From: Armatimonadota bacterium
GTDB taxonomy: Bacteria > Armatimonadota > Fimbriimonadia > Fimbriimonadales > Fimbriimonadaceae
Assembly (NCBI GenBank): GCA_023392285.1
Contig: JAEVZK010000050.1
Span: forward strand, 1 to 57,143
Direction: 5' to 3'
DNA length: 57,143 bases
Position 1 is the stretch's first letter. The number at the start of each line of letters is the position of its first letter. This document shows, piece after piece, positions 14,910-23,838 of the stretch. The translations under genes were made by a program, and so were the position numbers. The notes beneath the pieces are model-generated. The model was given only the letters and a program-made list of their open reading frames with translations. It did no database searches and had not been told where the DNA came from.

Positions 14910-14965
14910 TTCTTTGGACTGCGGTGACTTGTCACCGCTTTCAACCGGCGAGCTTGCTCGCCGCC
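14910..14965 (+). repeat. REP element, distal copy
   Basis: TTCTTTGGACT, hairpin GCGGTGAC-TT-GTCACCGC, then hairpin GGCGAGC-TT-GCTCGCC. It has the same orientation as the copy upstream of the RAYT. Stem bases differ from the other copies but pairing is kept. It sits between the DUF559 unit and the 3' end of the uridine kinase gene. Confidence 0.85.
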
Positions 14966-15009
14966 GCTAGCTCGGCATGAACGGCCTCGTCTGTAACGAC
15001 CTGGCCTGC

Positions 15010-15630
15010 TTATGGCAGTGTTGCAGCGTGCAGGGAGTCCAAGATTCCGCTGACGATGTTGAGCGTTTGAACCGGACTTTCAAGTCCGTCGGCGAAGAGA
15101 TTCGCGTGGGTGGCGGTGGGCTGGACGTGCTCGCGGTACATCGGGACGACGTGGCCCGAGAAGCGCTCGATGACACTTTCGGGAGTGCGGCCGCGCTCTT
15201 CGACATCACGAGCAATTCTTCTTTGCAGACACGTGAGTTCGGGCGCATCGACAAAGATTCGGATATCGCAGAGGCGAGACAGCTCGGGCCAGGCGAGGGC
15301 GAAGAGACCTTCGACAACGATGATCGACTTCGGCTCGACGACTTCGGGCTGGGGCCGGCGAGTGAAGCGAGCGAAATCATAGGTTGGCATCTCCACCGAC
15401 CTGCCGGTAAGCATCTCGCCAACGTGCTTTACGAGCAGCCGATGATCGATCGCCTGAGGCTCATCGTAATTCTTCTGCAGCCGCTCCTCGAAAGTGAACT
15501 CATCCCACGCATGATAATAGTCGTCGATCTTGAAAAGCGTCGCATCGAGCTCGCGAGTGAGAAGGTGCGCGAGGGTCGTCTTTCCAGAACAACTTCCCCC
15601 TGCAATCGCGATCGCTACCCTCTTCACCAT
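15010..15630 (-). CDS. Uridine kinase-like P-loop kinase
   Basis: 206 residues with a Walker A motif GGSCSGKTT (about residues 11-19), the substrate-region DDYY and YDFARFTRR, the VVEGLFAL strand and RRIARDVEERGRTPESVIERF. These match the uridine kinase/phosphoribulokinase family, which phosphorylates uridine and cytidine to the monophosphates. Pantothenate-kinase-like or related sugar kinases are possible. It is divergent from the phosphorylase gene, 83 bp apart, and a REP element lies near its 3' end. Confidence 0.85.
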   Translation of the reverse strand: MVKRVAIAIAGGSCSGKTTLAHLLTRELDATLFKIDDYYHAWDEFTFEERLQKNYDEPQAIDHRLLVKHVGEMLTGRSVEMPTYDFARFTRRPQPEVVEPKSIIVVEGLFALAWPELSRLCDIRIFVDAPELTCLQRRIARDVEERGRTPESVIERFSGHVVPMYREHVQPTATHANLFADGLESPVQTLNIVSGILDSLHAATLP

Positions 15631-15713
15631 ACGTATTTTACTCCTGGCTTAGGCTGGACGTGGCGGGCGGCGACCCTGAATCTCGGAATTGCAAGCGGTA
15701 CGATAAAGGCTGC

Positions 15714-18275
15714 ATGAAGCACCCCAAGTTTTCTCACGCGTTTGAAGTCGTCGCCGACCTTCCTCCGACTTTAGCCGCGCTGAACAAGCTGTCGCGTAAC
15801 TTCCGCTGGACTTGGCACCACGAGACGCGCGACCTCTTCCGCTCGATCGACAAGCAGCTTTGGGATGAATGCGAGCACAATCCGGTGCGTTTCCTCAGCC
15901 GAGTTTCTCGAGAGCGCATGGAGCGGATCGAGGGGGATGCGCAATTTCTCGCGCGCCTGCAACAGGCGGAGAAGAACCTCGACGATTACCTAGGAGCCAC
16001 CACCTGGTACGGCGAGCAGAAGCTGCCGGAGACGACGTTCGCGTATTTCTGCTTTGAGTTTGGAATTACGGAAGGGCTGCCAATCTATTCGGGCGGATTA
16101 GGGGTTCTGGCGGGAGATCATTTGAAAGCGGCAAGCGACCTGGGTCTACCGCTCGTCGGGGTCGGGTTGCTCTATTCGCGAGGATATTTCCGCCAGAGCC
16201 TCGATCACAATGGCTGGCAGCAGGAATTCTATCCGCAGTATGACTTCTACCAGATGCCTCTCGAGCTCATGCGAGGCGAAGACGATCAGCCCGTTCGCAT
16301 TGAAGTCGAATTTCCCGACCGCGTCGTTACTTTGCAAGTTTGGAAAGCAGTAGTCGGACGGATCCCACTCTATCTGCTCGACAGCAACGTTCTTGAGAAT
16401 CAGCCGCAGGATCAGAATACGACCGACACGCTCTATGGCGGGGACGAGGAAATGCGCATCCGCCAGGAAATTATCCTTGGCATTGGCGGCATGAAAGCGC
16501 TGCGCGCCATCGGCATTCAGCCGAGCGTCTGCCATATGAACGAAGGGCACGCCGCGTTCCTCTCGCTTGAGCGCATCCGCCAATTCATGCAGGATCACGG
16601 CTGCGATTTTCGAACCGCACGACAAGCCATTGTGAGCGGCAACGTGTTCACAACCCACACGCCGGTCCCCGCTGGATTCGACCTTTTTCCTCCGGATCTA
16701 CTCGAAAAGTATTTGGGACGTACGATCGCCGATCTCGGAATTCCGTTCTCCGACTTCTTACGTCTTGGTCGGATCGATCCAGAAAATCAGGGCGAGGCGT
16801 TCAACATGGCGGTGCTGGCCATGGCCAATGCCGATCATGTGAACGGCGTTTCGAAGCTGCATGCGGGGGTCAGTCGCTCGATGTTCCAACAACGCTGGCC
16901 GGAATATCCCGAGGAGGAGATTCCTATCGAACCGATCACGAACGGCATTCACACTATGACCTGGATCGGTCGCAGTATGGCGAATCTGTTTAATGAATAT
17001 CTGGGCGATGAATGGCGTCGTAATCCGCAGAACCCTTCCGCATGGGCGGGTGTTTGGGATATTCCAGATAACGATCTGTGGGCGGCGCAGGAGGACCAGC
17101 GCGGCAGTCTGGTGCGATTCGTCCGCCGTCGGATGCTGCGCGTCATGGAGTGGCAGACATCCGGAAAATCGGATCGGGGCGTCGTCGGCCAAGTCCTCGA
17201 CCCTCGTATCTTGACGATCGGTTTTGCTCGCCGTTTTGCCACCTACAAGCGGGCGACCCTGATGCTCAGCGACAAGCAGCGCCTAATCAACCTACTCACT
17301 CACCCGGAACGGCCCATGCAGATTATTATCGCAGGCAAGTCTCACCCGAGGGATGATGGTGGAAAGGCATTGATTCAAGAATTAGTCAAATTCATTAACG
17401 AATCGGGAATGCGCCACCGCATGGTATTCCTTGAAGACTACGACATGGGAGTTGCTCGCTCGATGGTGCAGGGAGTCGATCTGTGGCTGAACAATCCTCG
17501 GAGGCCTATGGAGGCGAGCGGCACGAGTGGTATGAAAGTGGTGCCGAATGGCGGGTTGAATTGCTCCATTTTGGACGGCTGGTGGGACGAGGCGTACTCG
17601 GCCGAAGTGGGCTATAGGATTGGGGAGAGGGCCGAATACTCGGATCAAGGGCACCAAGATTGGCTGGATTCGCGGGCGCTCTACCAACTACTCGAGAATG
17701 ATATTGCGCCGAAATTTTATCACCGAGTCGATGACGGCTTGCCTACGGAATGGCTGGCGATGATCAAGCGCTCGATCCAACAACTCGCTCCCGAATTTTC
17801 AACGGCTCGAATGGTGCAAGATTACGCGTCAAAGTTCTATATTCCCGCGGCCGAATCTTATCGAAATCTTGTCGCGAATGATCTCGCGAAGGCTCGCGAG
17901 GCTCTTGATTGGCGCAACCGCATTCAAGCGAACTGGGCACAAGTCGCGATTGTCTCAGTCAGCGACCAGTCAGCGAAGCGAAACGCCATCGGGAAACAAT
18001 TTGAGGTGCAGGCGCGGGTTCAACTCGGCGACTTAAATCCGGCAGAGGTTTCGGTGCAGGCGATCGTTGGCAAAATCGGACCCAATCGAGACATCGTCGA
18101 CACGGACACTGTTGAACTTGCGAATACAGGCAGGGACGAGTCTGGTTACATCTATTCGGGGCAGCTCTCCTGCGATCACCAGGGATATTGTGGATACACG
18201 CTGCGAGTGATCCCCAAGAATGATGCCATCAACGTGCGAAGCGAACTCAACCTGGTGACCTGGGAGCAAGAGTAG
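15714..18275 (+). CDS. glgP: Alpha-glucan (glycogen/maltodextrin) phosphorylase
   Basis: 853 residues, GT35 family of the Thermus-type branch with the extra N-terminal domain (DUF3417: FRWTWHHETRDLFRSID). It splits alpha-1,4-glucans with phosphate to glucose-1-phosphate. The PLP site is EASGTSGMKVVPNGG with Lys608, and CHMNEGHAAF, TTHTPVPAGFD and NGIHTMTW are conserved. The start is placed at 15714 because the frame upstream lacks family similarity. The last ~100 residues form an added beta domain seen in this branch. A bidirectional terminator follows directly. Confidence 0.95.
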   Translation: MKHPKFSHAFEVVADLPPTLAALNKLSRNFRWTWHHETRDLFRSIDKQLWDECEHNPVRFLSRVSRERMERIEGDAQFLARLQQAEKNLDDYLGATTWYGEQKLPETTFAYFCFEFGITEGLPIYSGGLGVLAGDHLKAASDLGLPLVGVGLLYSRGYFRQSLDHNGWQQEFYPQYDFYQMPLELMRGEDDQPVRIEVEFPDRVVTLQVWKAVVGRIPLYLLDSNVLENQPQDQNTTDTLYGGDEEMRIRQEIILGIGGMKALRAIGIQPSVCHMNEGHAAFLSLERIRQFMQDHGCDFRTARQAIVSGNVFTTHTPVPAGFDLFPPDLLEKYLGRTIADLGIPFSDFLRLGRIDPENQGEAFNMAVLAMANADHVNGVSKLHAGVSRSMFQQRWPEYPEEEIPIEPITNGIHTMTWIGRSMANLFNEYLGDEWRRNPQNPSAWAGVWDIPDNDLWAAQEDQRGSLVRFVRRRMLRVMEWQTSGKSDRGVVGQVLDPRILTIGFARRFATYKRATLMLSDKQRLINLLTHPERPMQIIIAGKSHPRDDGGKALIQELVKFINESGMRHRMVFLEDYDMGVARSMVQGVDLWLNNPRRPMEASGTSGMKVVPNGGLNCSILDGWWDEAYSAEVGYRIGERAEYSDQGHQDWLDSRALYQLLENDIAPKFYHRVDDGLPTEWLAMIKRSIQQLAPEFSTARMVQDYASKFYIPAAESYRNLVANDLAKAREALDWRNRIQANWAQVAIVSVSDQSAKRNAIGKQFEVQARVQLGDLNPAEVSVQAIVGKIGPNRDIVDTDTVELANTGRDESGYIYSGQLSCDHQGYCGYTLRVIPKNDAINVRSELNLVTWEQE

Positions 18276-18285
18276 CCTCCCACAT

Positions 18286-18317
18286 AAAAAAGCGCTCCCA
18301 AATCGGGAGCGCTTTTT
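18286..18317. terminator. Bidirectional intrinsic terminator between glgP and the RRM gene
   Basis: AAAAAGCGCTCCC, loop AAATC, GGGAGCGCTTTTT. The A-run and T-run on the two arms let it stop transcription from both sides, fitting the convergent arrangement of glgP and the RNA-binding protein gene. Confidence 0.93.
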
Positions 18318-18333
18318 CACGTTTAACAGAGAA

Positions 18334-18786
18334 TTAGAAGCCTCGTCTGCCGCCGCCTTTGCCGCCACGGCCACCGCGGTCTCCGCCTCGGCCACCGCCT
18401 CCGCCGTAATCTCCGCGGCCTCCGCCTCCACCATAGTCGCCTCGACCGCCGCCACCACCGTAGCCGCCGCCTCCACCATAGCCGCCACGACCGCCGCCGC
18501 CTCCGCTATAGCCGCCGCCACCGCCGCCACCCCCAAAGGATCGGCCGCCGCCGCCCTCACCGCGGGGTCGCGCTTCGTTCACCTTCAGTCGTCGCCCTCC
18601 CATTTCGGAATCGTGGGTGTCGGCGACAGCTGCATCGAGCTTGTCCTCATCGATGTCAACGAAGGCGAAACCTCGGCCTTCGATAATGCGTGCGTTCTTT
18701 CCGCCGTAATTGGCGAAGTGCTGAAGGATTTGATCCTCGGTGGCCGAATAGGGAATATTTCCCACATACAGAGTCTTTGTTGCCAT
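18334..18786 (-). CDS. Glycine-rich RRM RNA-binding protein
   Basis: 150 residues. Residues 1-75 are a single RRM domain with RNP2 LYVGNI and RNP1 RGFAFVDI. The rest is a long Gly-rich RGG/GGY tail (about 70 residues, ending GGRRGF). Such proteins are known from cyanobacteria and other bacteria, often cold induced, where they bind single-stranded RNA. The tail may add nonspecific RNA binding or promote assembly. The DNA encoding the tail is a GC-rich imperfect repeat, likely to vary in length between strains. Confidence 0.93.
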   Translation of the reverse strand: MATKTLYVGNIPYSATEDQILQHFANYGGKNARIIEGRGFAFVDIDEDKLDAAVADTHDSEMGGRRLKVNEARPRGEGGGGRSFGGGGGGGGYSGGGGGRGGYGGGGGYGGGGGRGDYGGGGGRGDYGGGGGRGGDRGGRGGKGGGRRGF

Positions 18787-18899
18787 TTTCTACCTTGCCC
18801 ATCACGAATCCATGGGCTTCCAACCGAAACCGAATCTGCGTGATACTCGAAGCTGAAAAAGGCTGGAGACTCGTGCGCGATACTGTCCGATACATGCGC

Positions 18900-18905
18900 A
18901 TTATA
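18900..18905 (-). promoter_or_regulatory. Putative -10 box (TATAAT) for the RRM gene
   Basis: A perfect TATAAT on the minus strand, preceded by CAGCGG, lies about 115 bases before the RRM start codon. No clear -35 box is seen. It predicts a leader of roughly 105 nt, long for this compact genome and in keeping with post-transcriptional control seen for cold-shock-type RNA-binding proteins. Confidence 0.5.
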
Positions 18906-18926
18906 CCGCTGCGATACACACGCGAA

Positions 18927-19808
18927 TCACCGGTTTGGAACGACTGGAGTGGCACGCATTTCGGCCATCAAGCGAGCTATTAAATCGTGATCGAATCGAT
19001 CCATTTTCTTCGCCCGCTCCTCTTCTAACAGGGCTTCCTCAATTTGCCCATTTTTGCGAAGAAGGATGCCGAGAAGCCCATGGTAGAGGTGCTTGTCGGG
19101 ATCAAGATCGCTTGCCAGACGCAAGGCTTTGATTGCTTCGGATTGGCGTCCGGCTCCCCAGAAGGCGACGGTAGTTTTTAGATAGAGATAATCGTCGCCC
19201 GGCGAAAGCTCGATCGCGGCGCGTAGAGCATCGAGGGCTTCATCAAACCGACCCATTTGAATAAGCAAGTCTCCAACCCAATAATGGTAGACGGCTTCAT
19301 CCGGCTGAGCGGCAACGGCGCTCTGTGCAGCTTGCAGGGCCAGCTTCTTCTCGCCCAGCTCTCGATAAGTTTCTGCGAGCTTGAGGCGGTAATAGGCATT
19401 CGAAGGTTCGAGATCGATGGCGCTTTGGAGAGCCTTTAGAGCATCGCCATACTTTGCGTACCGCTTGTATATGTCCGACGTGCCGATGTGAGGTTCAGCA
19501 CCGGCCTGCTGACTTTGTAGCGCCTTCCGATACTGACGCAGCGCTTGCGGAGCTTGATCCCCGTATTCCATGGCTCCGGCTAGATTGATCTGCGAAGTGA
19601 TATCGCCCGGTTCTCGCTGGGAAATTGCCTCTCGGAAATGTCGGATGGCGGTCTGCCAATCGCCCTCGCTCAGGTGTTCGCGGCCGAGCTCGTCGCTTTC
19701 TTCGGCGGTATCACCTTTGGCCTTTCTCGGCGCCGCCTCATGATCGGTCGGTTCATCGACGTGAGGAACTTGAAACAGATCCGCGATTTGCCGGAAATTT
19801 GGTTCCAT
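18927..19808 (-). CDS. Tetratricopeptide repeat protein
   Basis: 293 residues with about six TPR units from residue 40 on (for example GDALKALQSAIDLEPSNAYY, RFDEALDALRAAIELSPGDD, QSEAIKALRLASDLDPDKH). There is no signal peptide, so it is probably cytoplasmic. TPR domains are scaffolds for protein binding and the partner is unknown. Its ATG directly follows the TAG of the exported protein gene upstream, so the two are translated as a coupled pair. Confidence 0.88.
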   Translation of the reverse strand: MEPNFRQIADLFQVPHVDEPTDHEAAPRKAKGDTAEESDELGREHLSEGDWQTAIRHFREAISQREPGDITSQINLAGAMEYGDQAPQALRQYRKALQSQQAGAEPHIGTSDIYKRYAKYGDALKALQSAIDLEPSNAYYRLKLAETYRELGEKKLALQAAQSAVAAQPDEAVYHYWVGDLLIQMGRFDEALDALRAAIELSPGDDYLYLKTTVAFWGAGRQSEAIKALRLASDLDPDKHLYHGLLGILLRKNGQIEEALLEEERAKKMDRFDHDLIARLMAEMRATPVVPNR

Positions 19809-21635
19809 CTAGCCTTTGATTCCCGACTGTACCGGGCGGATCGTAATTGTGCATGGATAGCTGGAGCCGGAGAGCGGCACGGTCACCATCTTGAAAGTCT
19901 TCGAAGCTCCTGGTTCAAGTCGCAGCCTACTCACGAGAGATTCTTGCTTCGGCTGCAGCAGGGCAGTCTTATGGATCTGGCCGTCGATCACGAAGAGGGC
20001 TCCCCCGTATCCCGCGCTGGCCTCATAAACGATCTCGACCTCGGCTGGGCTGCTGGTTGGATTTTCCAGGTTCGCGGTGATTGTGTAGAGAACGCCAAAG
20101 TTTCCGTCGAGAGAACCTTGATTGTCCTGCCTGGGGATCGGTCGTTGGCCGATTCGTACGAAGCCAAACGGGCCTCCCACGGAATAGTTGACATCTTCGA
20201 CCTTGAAAGGATCGGGGTAAATGTGCTCCGTATCTGGCTCCGGGATGGACGCCACATCTCCGATCGGTTTGCAGCCGGCATAGCGCCAAGGGGCACCCGT
20301 CAGCATGGCAGTTTTCCACTTCTGCTCGACAATGCCGGGCAGAGTTGCCGTGGTGCGGACGATGAGCTGATCCGGTCCATCTTCAAGAAGCCTGAGATAG
20401 CAGAGTCCGCTTGTGGTTTCCTGGGGGGCGAGTCGCCGGATCGAAATCGGCATGATCGAATACGGCGGAATCTCGACAACCTCGCCAGAGTAGCTTGCCC
20501 ACGACTGTACGAAGCGGTCGGCAGCGACCAAACCGGCTTTCACGGGATTCGTGTTCGGGTCGGCATCGCCCGGAATGATCAGGATTCGAGCGGGTTGGTT
20601 CGAAGCGTTGATCGCTTCAACGTTCGTGATGAGGCTGGTGCCGGACTTGTTAATGTGGTGGTAAAGCATTCGGGCAGGCTCGCCTGCTTTAAGGGCAGCG
20701 GCAAAGAGTCGGCCTGGATGCTTTACCTGCTCTGGATGGTTGCAGTACCACAGTTCAGATTCGCTACGATAGCTTAGCGCAAGACTCTTGACGTTCACCG
20801 TGACCACTCCCTCGCTTGGGAATGCGCCTGGGCCTTCGGCTTTAACGCGCACCTGGTAATTGCGAGAATCACCGGTCGGCAAGCTTGCGCCGTTCGGTGC
20901 GGTGAACTTCAAGGTGGCGCCATCAGTCGTTCGCAGATCGCGGTTTATCGCGCTGGCGATCGATCCGGCGACGGTGGCTCGAGTGGCAGGAATGCCGACA
21001 ACGGTGGCGGTCACCGTCTGCGGGAACGTTGCGGCAAGGGGCAGCACGAGAACTTCGACCGAATCGGCGGCGCTTCCGCTCAGCAGCTTAATCTTCGTTT
21101 TTCCGGCGCTCACTCCTTGAACATTGAGCACGTTACCGACGAGCGTTGCTTTCGCAATAGCGGGATCGACGACTTGCACCACGCTTGCCGAGACATTACT
21201 GCCGACGACCGTAATGGATCGCGTTCCACCCACTGGCGAGCGCATCTGATCCTCAGTGATCTTTACCGCGGGGAGTGCGGCAGCCTCGCTCAGCGCTTTT
21301 GCCCAAGCAAGCGCGAGCGGCATCTGTGCCATTCCCGCGGCTTTCGCCTCTTGCGGAGTAATGAAGAGCCAGGGCTTGCCTCCGATCAGGAGGACGACAT
21401 CCTTGTCCTTGCGCTTGTAGGTCACGCCGCCATAGGCGAGAAATTTCTCAAGCTTTCCAGCGAGTATAGTGGCGCGTTCCGAGGGTGAGAAGGAACCTGA
21501 ACTCGTTCGCAGCTTTAGAACTTCAACTTCATTGACGACAAGGCTGGGGCCGTTTGCCTTGACCGTGATTCCGAACGCCGACGAGACGAACGAGACGAAG
21601 CATATGAGGAGGGGGATTTGCCTGAAAACCTTCAT
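19809..21635 (-). CDS. Large exported protein with a BIg/secretin-N-like domain
   Basis: 608 residues from the ATG at 21635. The signal peptide is about 1-21 (IPLLICFVSFVSSAFG). A region around 150-200 (TRSITVVG...VVDPAIAKATLVGNVLNVQGVSAGKTKIKLL) looks like a bacterial Ig or pilus-secretin N-domain. The early part (AYGGVTYKRKDKDVVLLIGGKPWLFITPQEAKAAGM) resembles a copper-amine-oxidase-N-like or SLH-associated fold, a weak call. The C-terminal half is beta-rich and unassigned. It is coupled with the TPR gene and divergent from the aldehyde dehydrogenase gene. Confidence 0.7.
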   Translation of the reverse strand: MKVFRQIPLLICFVSFVSSAFGITVKANGPSLVVNEVEVLKLRTSSGSFSPSERATILAGKLEKFLAYGGVTYKRKDKDVVLLIGGKPWLFITPQEAKAAGMAQMPLALAWAKALSEAAALPAVKITEDQMRSPVGGTRSITVVGSNVSASVVQVVDPAIAKATLVGNVLNVQGVSAGKTKIKLLSGSAADSVEVLVLPLAATFPQTVTATVVGIPATRATVAGSIASAINRDLRTTDGATLKFTAPNGASLPTGDSRNYQVRVKAEGPGAFPSEGVVTVNVKSLALSYRSESELWYCNHPEQVKHPGRLFAAALKAGEPARMLYHHINKSGTSLITNVEAINASNQPARILIIPGDADPNTNPVKAGLVAADRFVQSWASYSGEVVEIPPYSIMPISIRRLAPQETTSGLCYLRLLEDGPDQLIVRTTATLPGIVEQKWKTAMLTGAPWRYAGCKPIGDVASIPEPDTEHIYPDPFKVEDVNYSVGGPFGFVRIGQRPIPRQDNQGSLDGNFGVLYTITANLENPTSSPAEVEIVYEASAGYGGALFVIDGQIHKTALLQPKQESLVSRLRLEPGASKTFKMVTVPLSGSSYPCTITIRPVQSGIKG

Positions 21636-21727
21636 GGTCAAGCCAATAGGAGGATACCTTGAGCCGTCGTAGCTCCCGCCTTAAAGACGCCATCGGCGGG
21701 TAAAATTAACCAAGAAAAGGAGATTTA

Positions 21728-23230
21728 ATGAGTTCAACAAAGGCAAGAAATTACATCAACGGCGAGTGGCGCAATGCAGCGCAAGATTTCGAAAGCCTCA
21801 ATCCGGCAAACAGCAAAGATGTCATTGGTACTGCTCCCTTGAGCTCGGCTCAAGATGTAAACGACGCAGTCGCCGCCGCTAAAGCGGCCTTCCAGCCATG
21901 GCAAGATTTGAGCTGGGTGAAGCGCGCGGAGTACGTGGACCGATTTGCGCAACTCCTGCGGCGCGATCTGGACGAGGTGTCTCGCCTCGTCACTCGCGAG
22001 TGTGGCAAACCCATCAACGAAGGCAAGGCGGACGCCGTCGAGGCGCTTCACATGGCCCAGTATGTGGCGGGCCTTGGCCGCATGCCAATCGGTCTGGAAC
22101 TCTCTTCCGAGATCCCAGACAAAGATGCTTACATTCTTCAGAAAGCGAAGGGCGTCGTCGCCTGTATCACCCCTTGGAACTTCCCGAGTGCGATTCCGCT
22201 TTGGGTGATCTTGCCGTCGGTCGTTTCAGGCAATACGGTGGTCTTCAAGCCTGCCGAGCAGACGCCGATCGTCGCAAACAAGCTGATGGAGCTGTTCGAT
22301 GAAGCTGGTTTCCCGCCCGGAATCATCAATCTTGTCCACGGCACTGGCGAGGACGTTGGCGATCCGCTGGTTAAGCACAAGGACGTGGCAGTCGTTCTGT
22401 TCACGGGTTCAAGAGCGGTGGGCAAATATATTCAGCAGGTGGCTGCTGGCGATGCCTTCAAGTTTGCGGCCACCGAGATGGGTGGTAAGAACGGAACGAT
22501 CGTGCTCGAAGATGCAAACATGGACATCGCGTTGAATGCGTGCGTGCTAGGCGCGTTCAAGACGAGCGGCCAGCGATGCGTTTCGACGAGCCGCATCATC
22601 ATCGACAAGAAGCTGATGAACGAGTTCACGAAGCGCTTCCTGGAGGAAGTCAAGCTGATCAAGATCGGAGACGGTTTGAACGAGCACACGTTCATGGGGC
22701 CGCTCATCGAGCCGTCAGGAATTGACAAGTGGAAGTTCCACAATCAAAAGGCTAAGGAAGAGGGCGCGGAAGTTCTTATCGAAGGCAACGTTTTGACCGA
22801 CGGTGAATACGCCTGCGGCAACTTTGTCTCTCCCTTTGTGTACCGATTCGAAGACTACAAGAAAGGGACGTTCTGCCTGCGAGAGGAGGCGTTTAGCCCC
22901 CACGTCGCGATCATCGGTGTCAATGGCATGGAGGAGGCGGTCGAAGTCTACAACGACACCGATTACGGTCTCGCGATGGCGGTCATTACGGAAGATTATC
23001 GTAAGTGGCGCTGGGTTCGGGATCACGCGGACTATGGCCTGGGTTACGTGAACCTGCCTTCGATTGGTGCGGAGGTCCACCTCCCGTTTGGAGGTGTGAA
23101 GGCTTCAGGCAACGGGCATCCGGGCGCCGAGGGAATCATCCATTCGGTCACCCATCGGGTGGCATTTACGATCAACTATGGCCAAGAAATCAAGATGGCC
23201 CAGGGACTGTCCACCAAGATTGAAAGTTGA
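21728..23230 (+). CDS. NAD(P)-dependent aldehyde dehydrogenase
   Basis: 500 residues, a full-length ALDH. The catalytic Cys284 is in GQRCVSTSR and the general base Glu250 is in ATEMGGKN. The NAD-binding loop TPWNFPSAIP and FTGSRAVGKYI are present. A strong ribosome site AAAAGGAG lies 5 bases before the ATG. The substrate cannot be read from sequence; semialdehydes such as 4-aminobutanal, succinic semialdehyde or aminoadipate semialdehyde are plausible. The NUDIX gene follows with overlap or a very short gap, suggesting one transcript. Confidence 0.92.
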   Translation: MSSTKARNYINGEWRNAAQDFESLNPANSKDVIGTAPLSSAQDVNDAVAAAKAAFQPWQDLSWVKRAEYVDRFAQLLRRDLDEVSRLVTRECGKPINEGKADAVEALHMAQYVAGLGRMPIGLELSSEIPDKDAYILQKAKGVVACITPWNFPSAIPLWVILPSVVSGNTVVFKPAEQTPIVANKLMELFDEAGFPPGIINLVHGTGEDVGDPLVKHKDVAVVLFTGSRAVGKYIQQVAAGDAFKFAATEMGGKNGTIVLEDANMDIALNACVLGAFKTSGQRCVSTSRIIIDKKLMNEFTKRFLEEVKLIKIGDGLNEHTFMGPLIEPSGIDKWKFHNQKAKEEGAEVLIEGNVLTDGEYACGNFVSPFVYRFEDYKKGTFCLREEAFSPHVAIIGVNGMEEAVEVYNDTDYGLAMAVITEDYRKWRWVRDHADYGLGYVNLPSIGAEVHLPFGGVKASGNGHPGAEGIIHSVTHRVAFTINYGQEIKMAQGLSTKIES

Positions 23231-23771
23231 TAAAGATCCCGCGATTCGAACTACTGGATCGCGGGAAATCTATCGTAATCCCTGGATGTCGCTTCGTGAG
23301 GATGCCATCCTGAGAGGGGATCGTCCAGGGATTTATTCAGTCGTCGACAAAGATCCGTTCGCCATCGTTATTCCAATCGATGGCGACATGATTCGGCTAG
23401 TTAGGCAATTCCGGTATCCGGTTCAACGCGAGTACTGGGAATTGCCACAGGGAAACATCGAAGGCGAACCGAACGCCACTCCTGAGGAGATCGCCAATCG
23501 CGAGCTCGGTGAGGAGACTGGAAGGGTGGCCGACAAGATGACCTATCTCGGCCTGCTCTACCCGGCCTACGGCTTGCTGAGTCAGGAAATGCACGTCTTT
23601 TTGGCCGAGGGCCTCAAACAAGCCGAAGGGTTTAGCTTGGATGAAGGCGAGCATGATTTGATTTCAGAAGACTTTCCGATTTCCTCGCTGGATTCGATGA
23701 TCGACAGCGGCGCGATCCGTGACGGCTGCACGCTGGCGGCGCTGTATTTGTGGAATCGGAAACGAGCGTAG
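23178..23771 (+). CDS. NUDIX hydrolase
   Basis: The product shows ELPQGNIEGEPNATPEEIANRELGEETG, a Nudix box in which the REL-x-EE-x-G core is intact and a 3-residue insertion lies between the first Gly/Glu and the helix, as in some ADP-ribose or nucleoside-diphosphate-sugar pyrophosphatases. The frame's only early ATG (23178) lies inside the ALDH gene. A TTG at 23220 giving LKVDKDPAIR is an alternative start and is arguably more likely because it reduces the overlap. No clear ribosome site supports either. Confidence 0.85.
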   Translation: MAKKSRWPRDCPPRLKVDKDPAIRTTGSREIYRNPWMSLREDAILRGDRPGIYSVVDKDPFAIVIPIDGDMIRLVRQFRYPVQREYWELPQGNIEGEPNATPEEIANRELGEETGRVADKMTYLGLLYPAYGLLSQEMHVFLAEGLKQAEGFSLDEGEHDLISEDFPISSLDSMIDSGAIRDGCTLAALYLWNRKRA

Positions 23772-23838
23772 AGGCTCCTCGCGCGCCGGGTTAAGTTGGA
23801 GAAGAGGTGAAAGTTCCGCTCCACCTCCAAAACACCGC

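Noticed and set aside
18033..18560. An Ala/Val-rich minus-strand frame over the RRM tail and the end of glgP
   Set aside because: It is the out-of-frame reading of the glycine-rich tail and crosses the bidirectional terminator.
19638..20777. A 379-codon plus-strand frame antisense to the TPR and exported protein genes
   Set aside because: It spans two supported genes on the other strand and has no recognisable motif or ribosome site.
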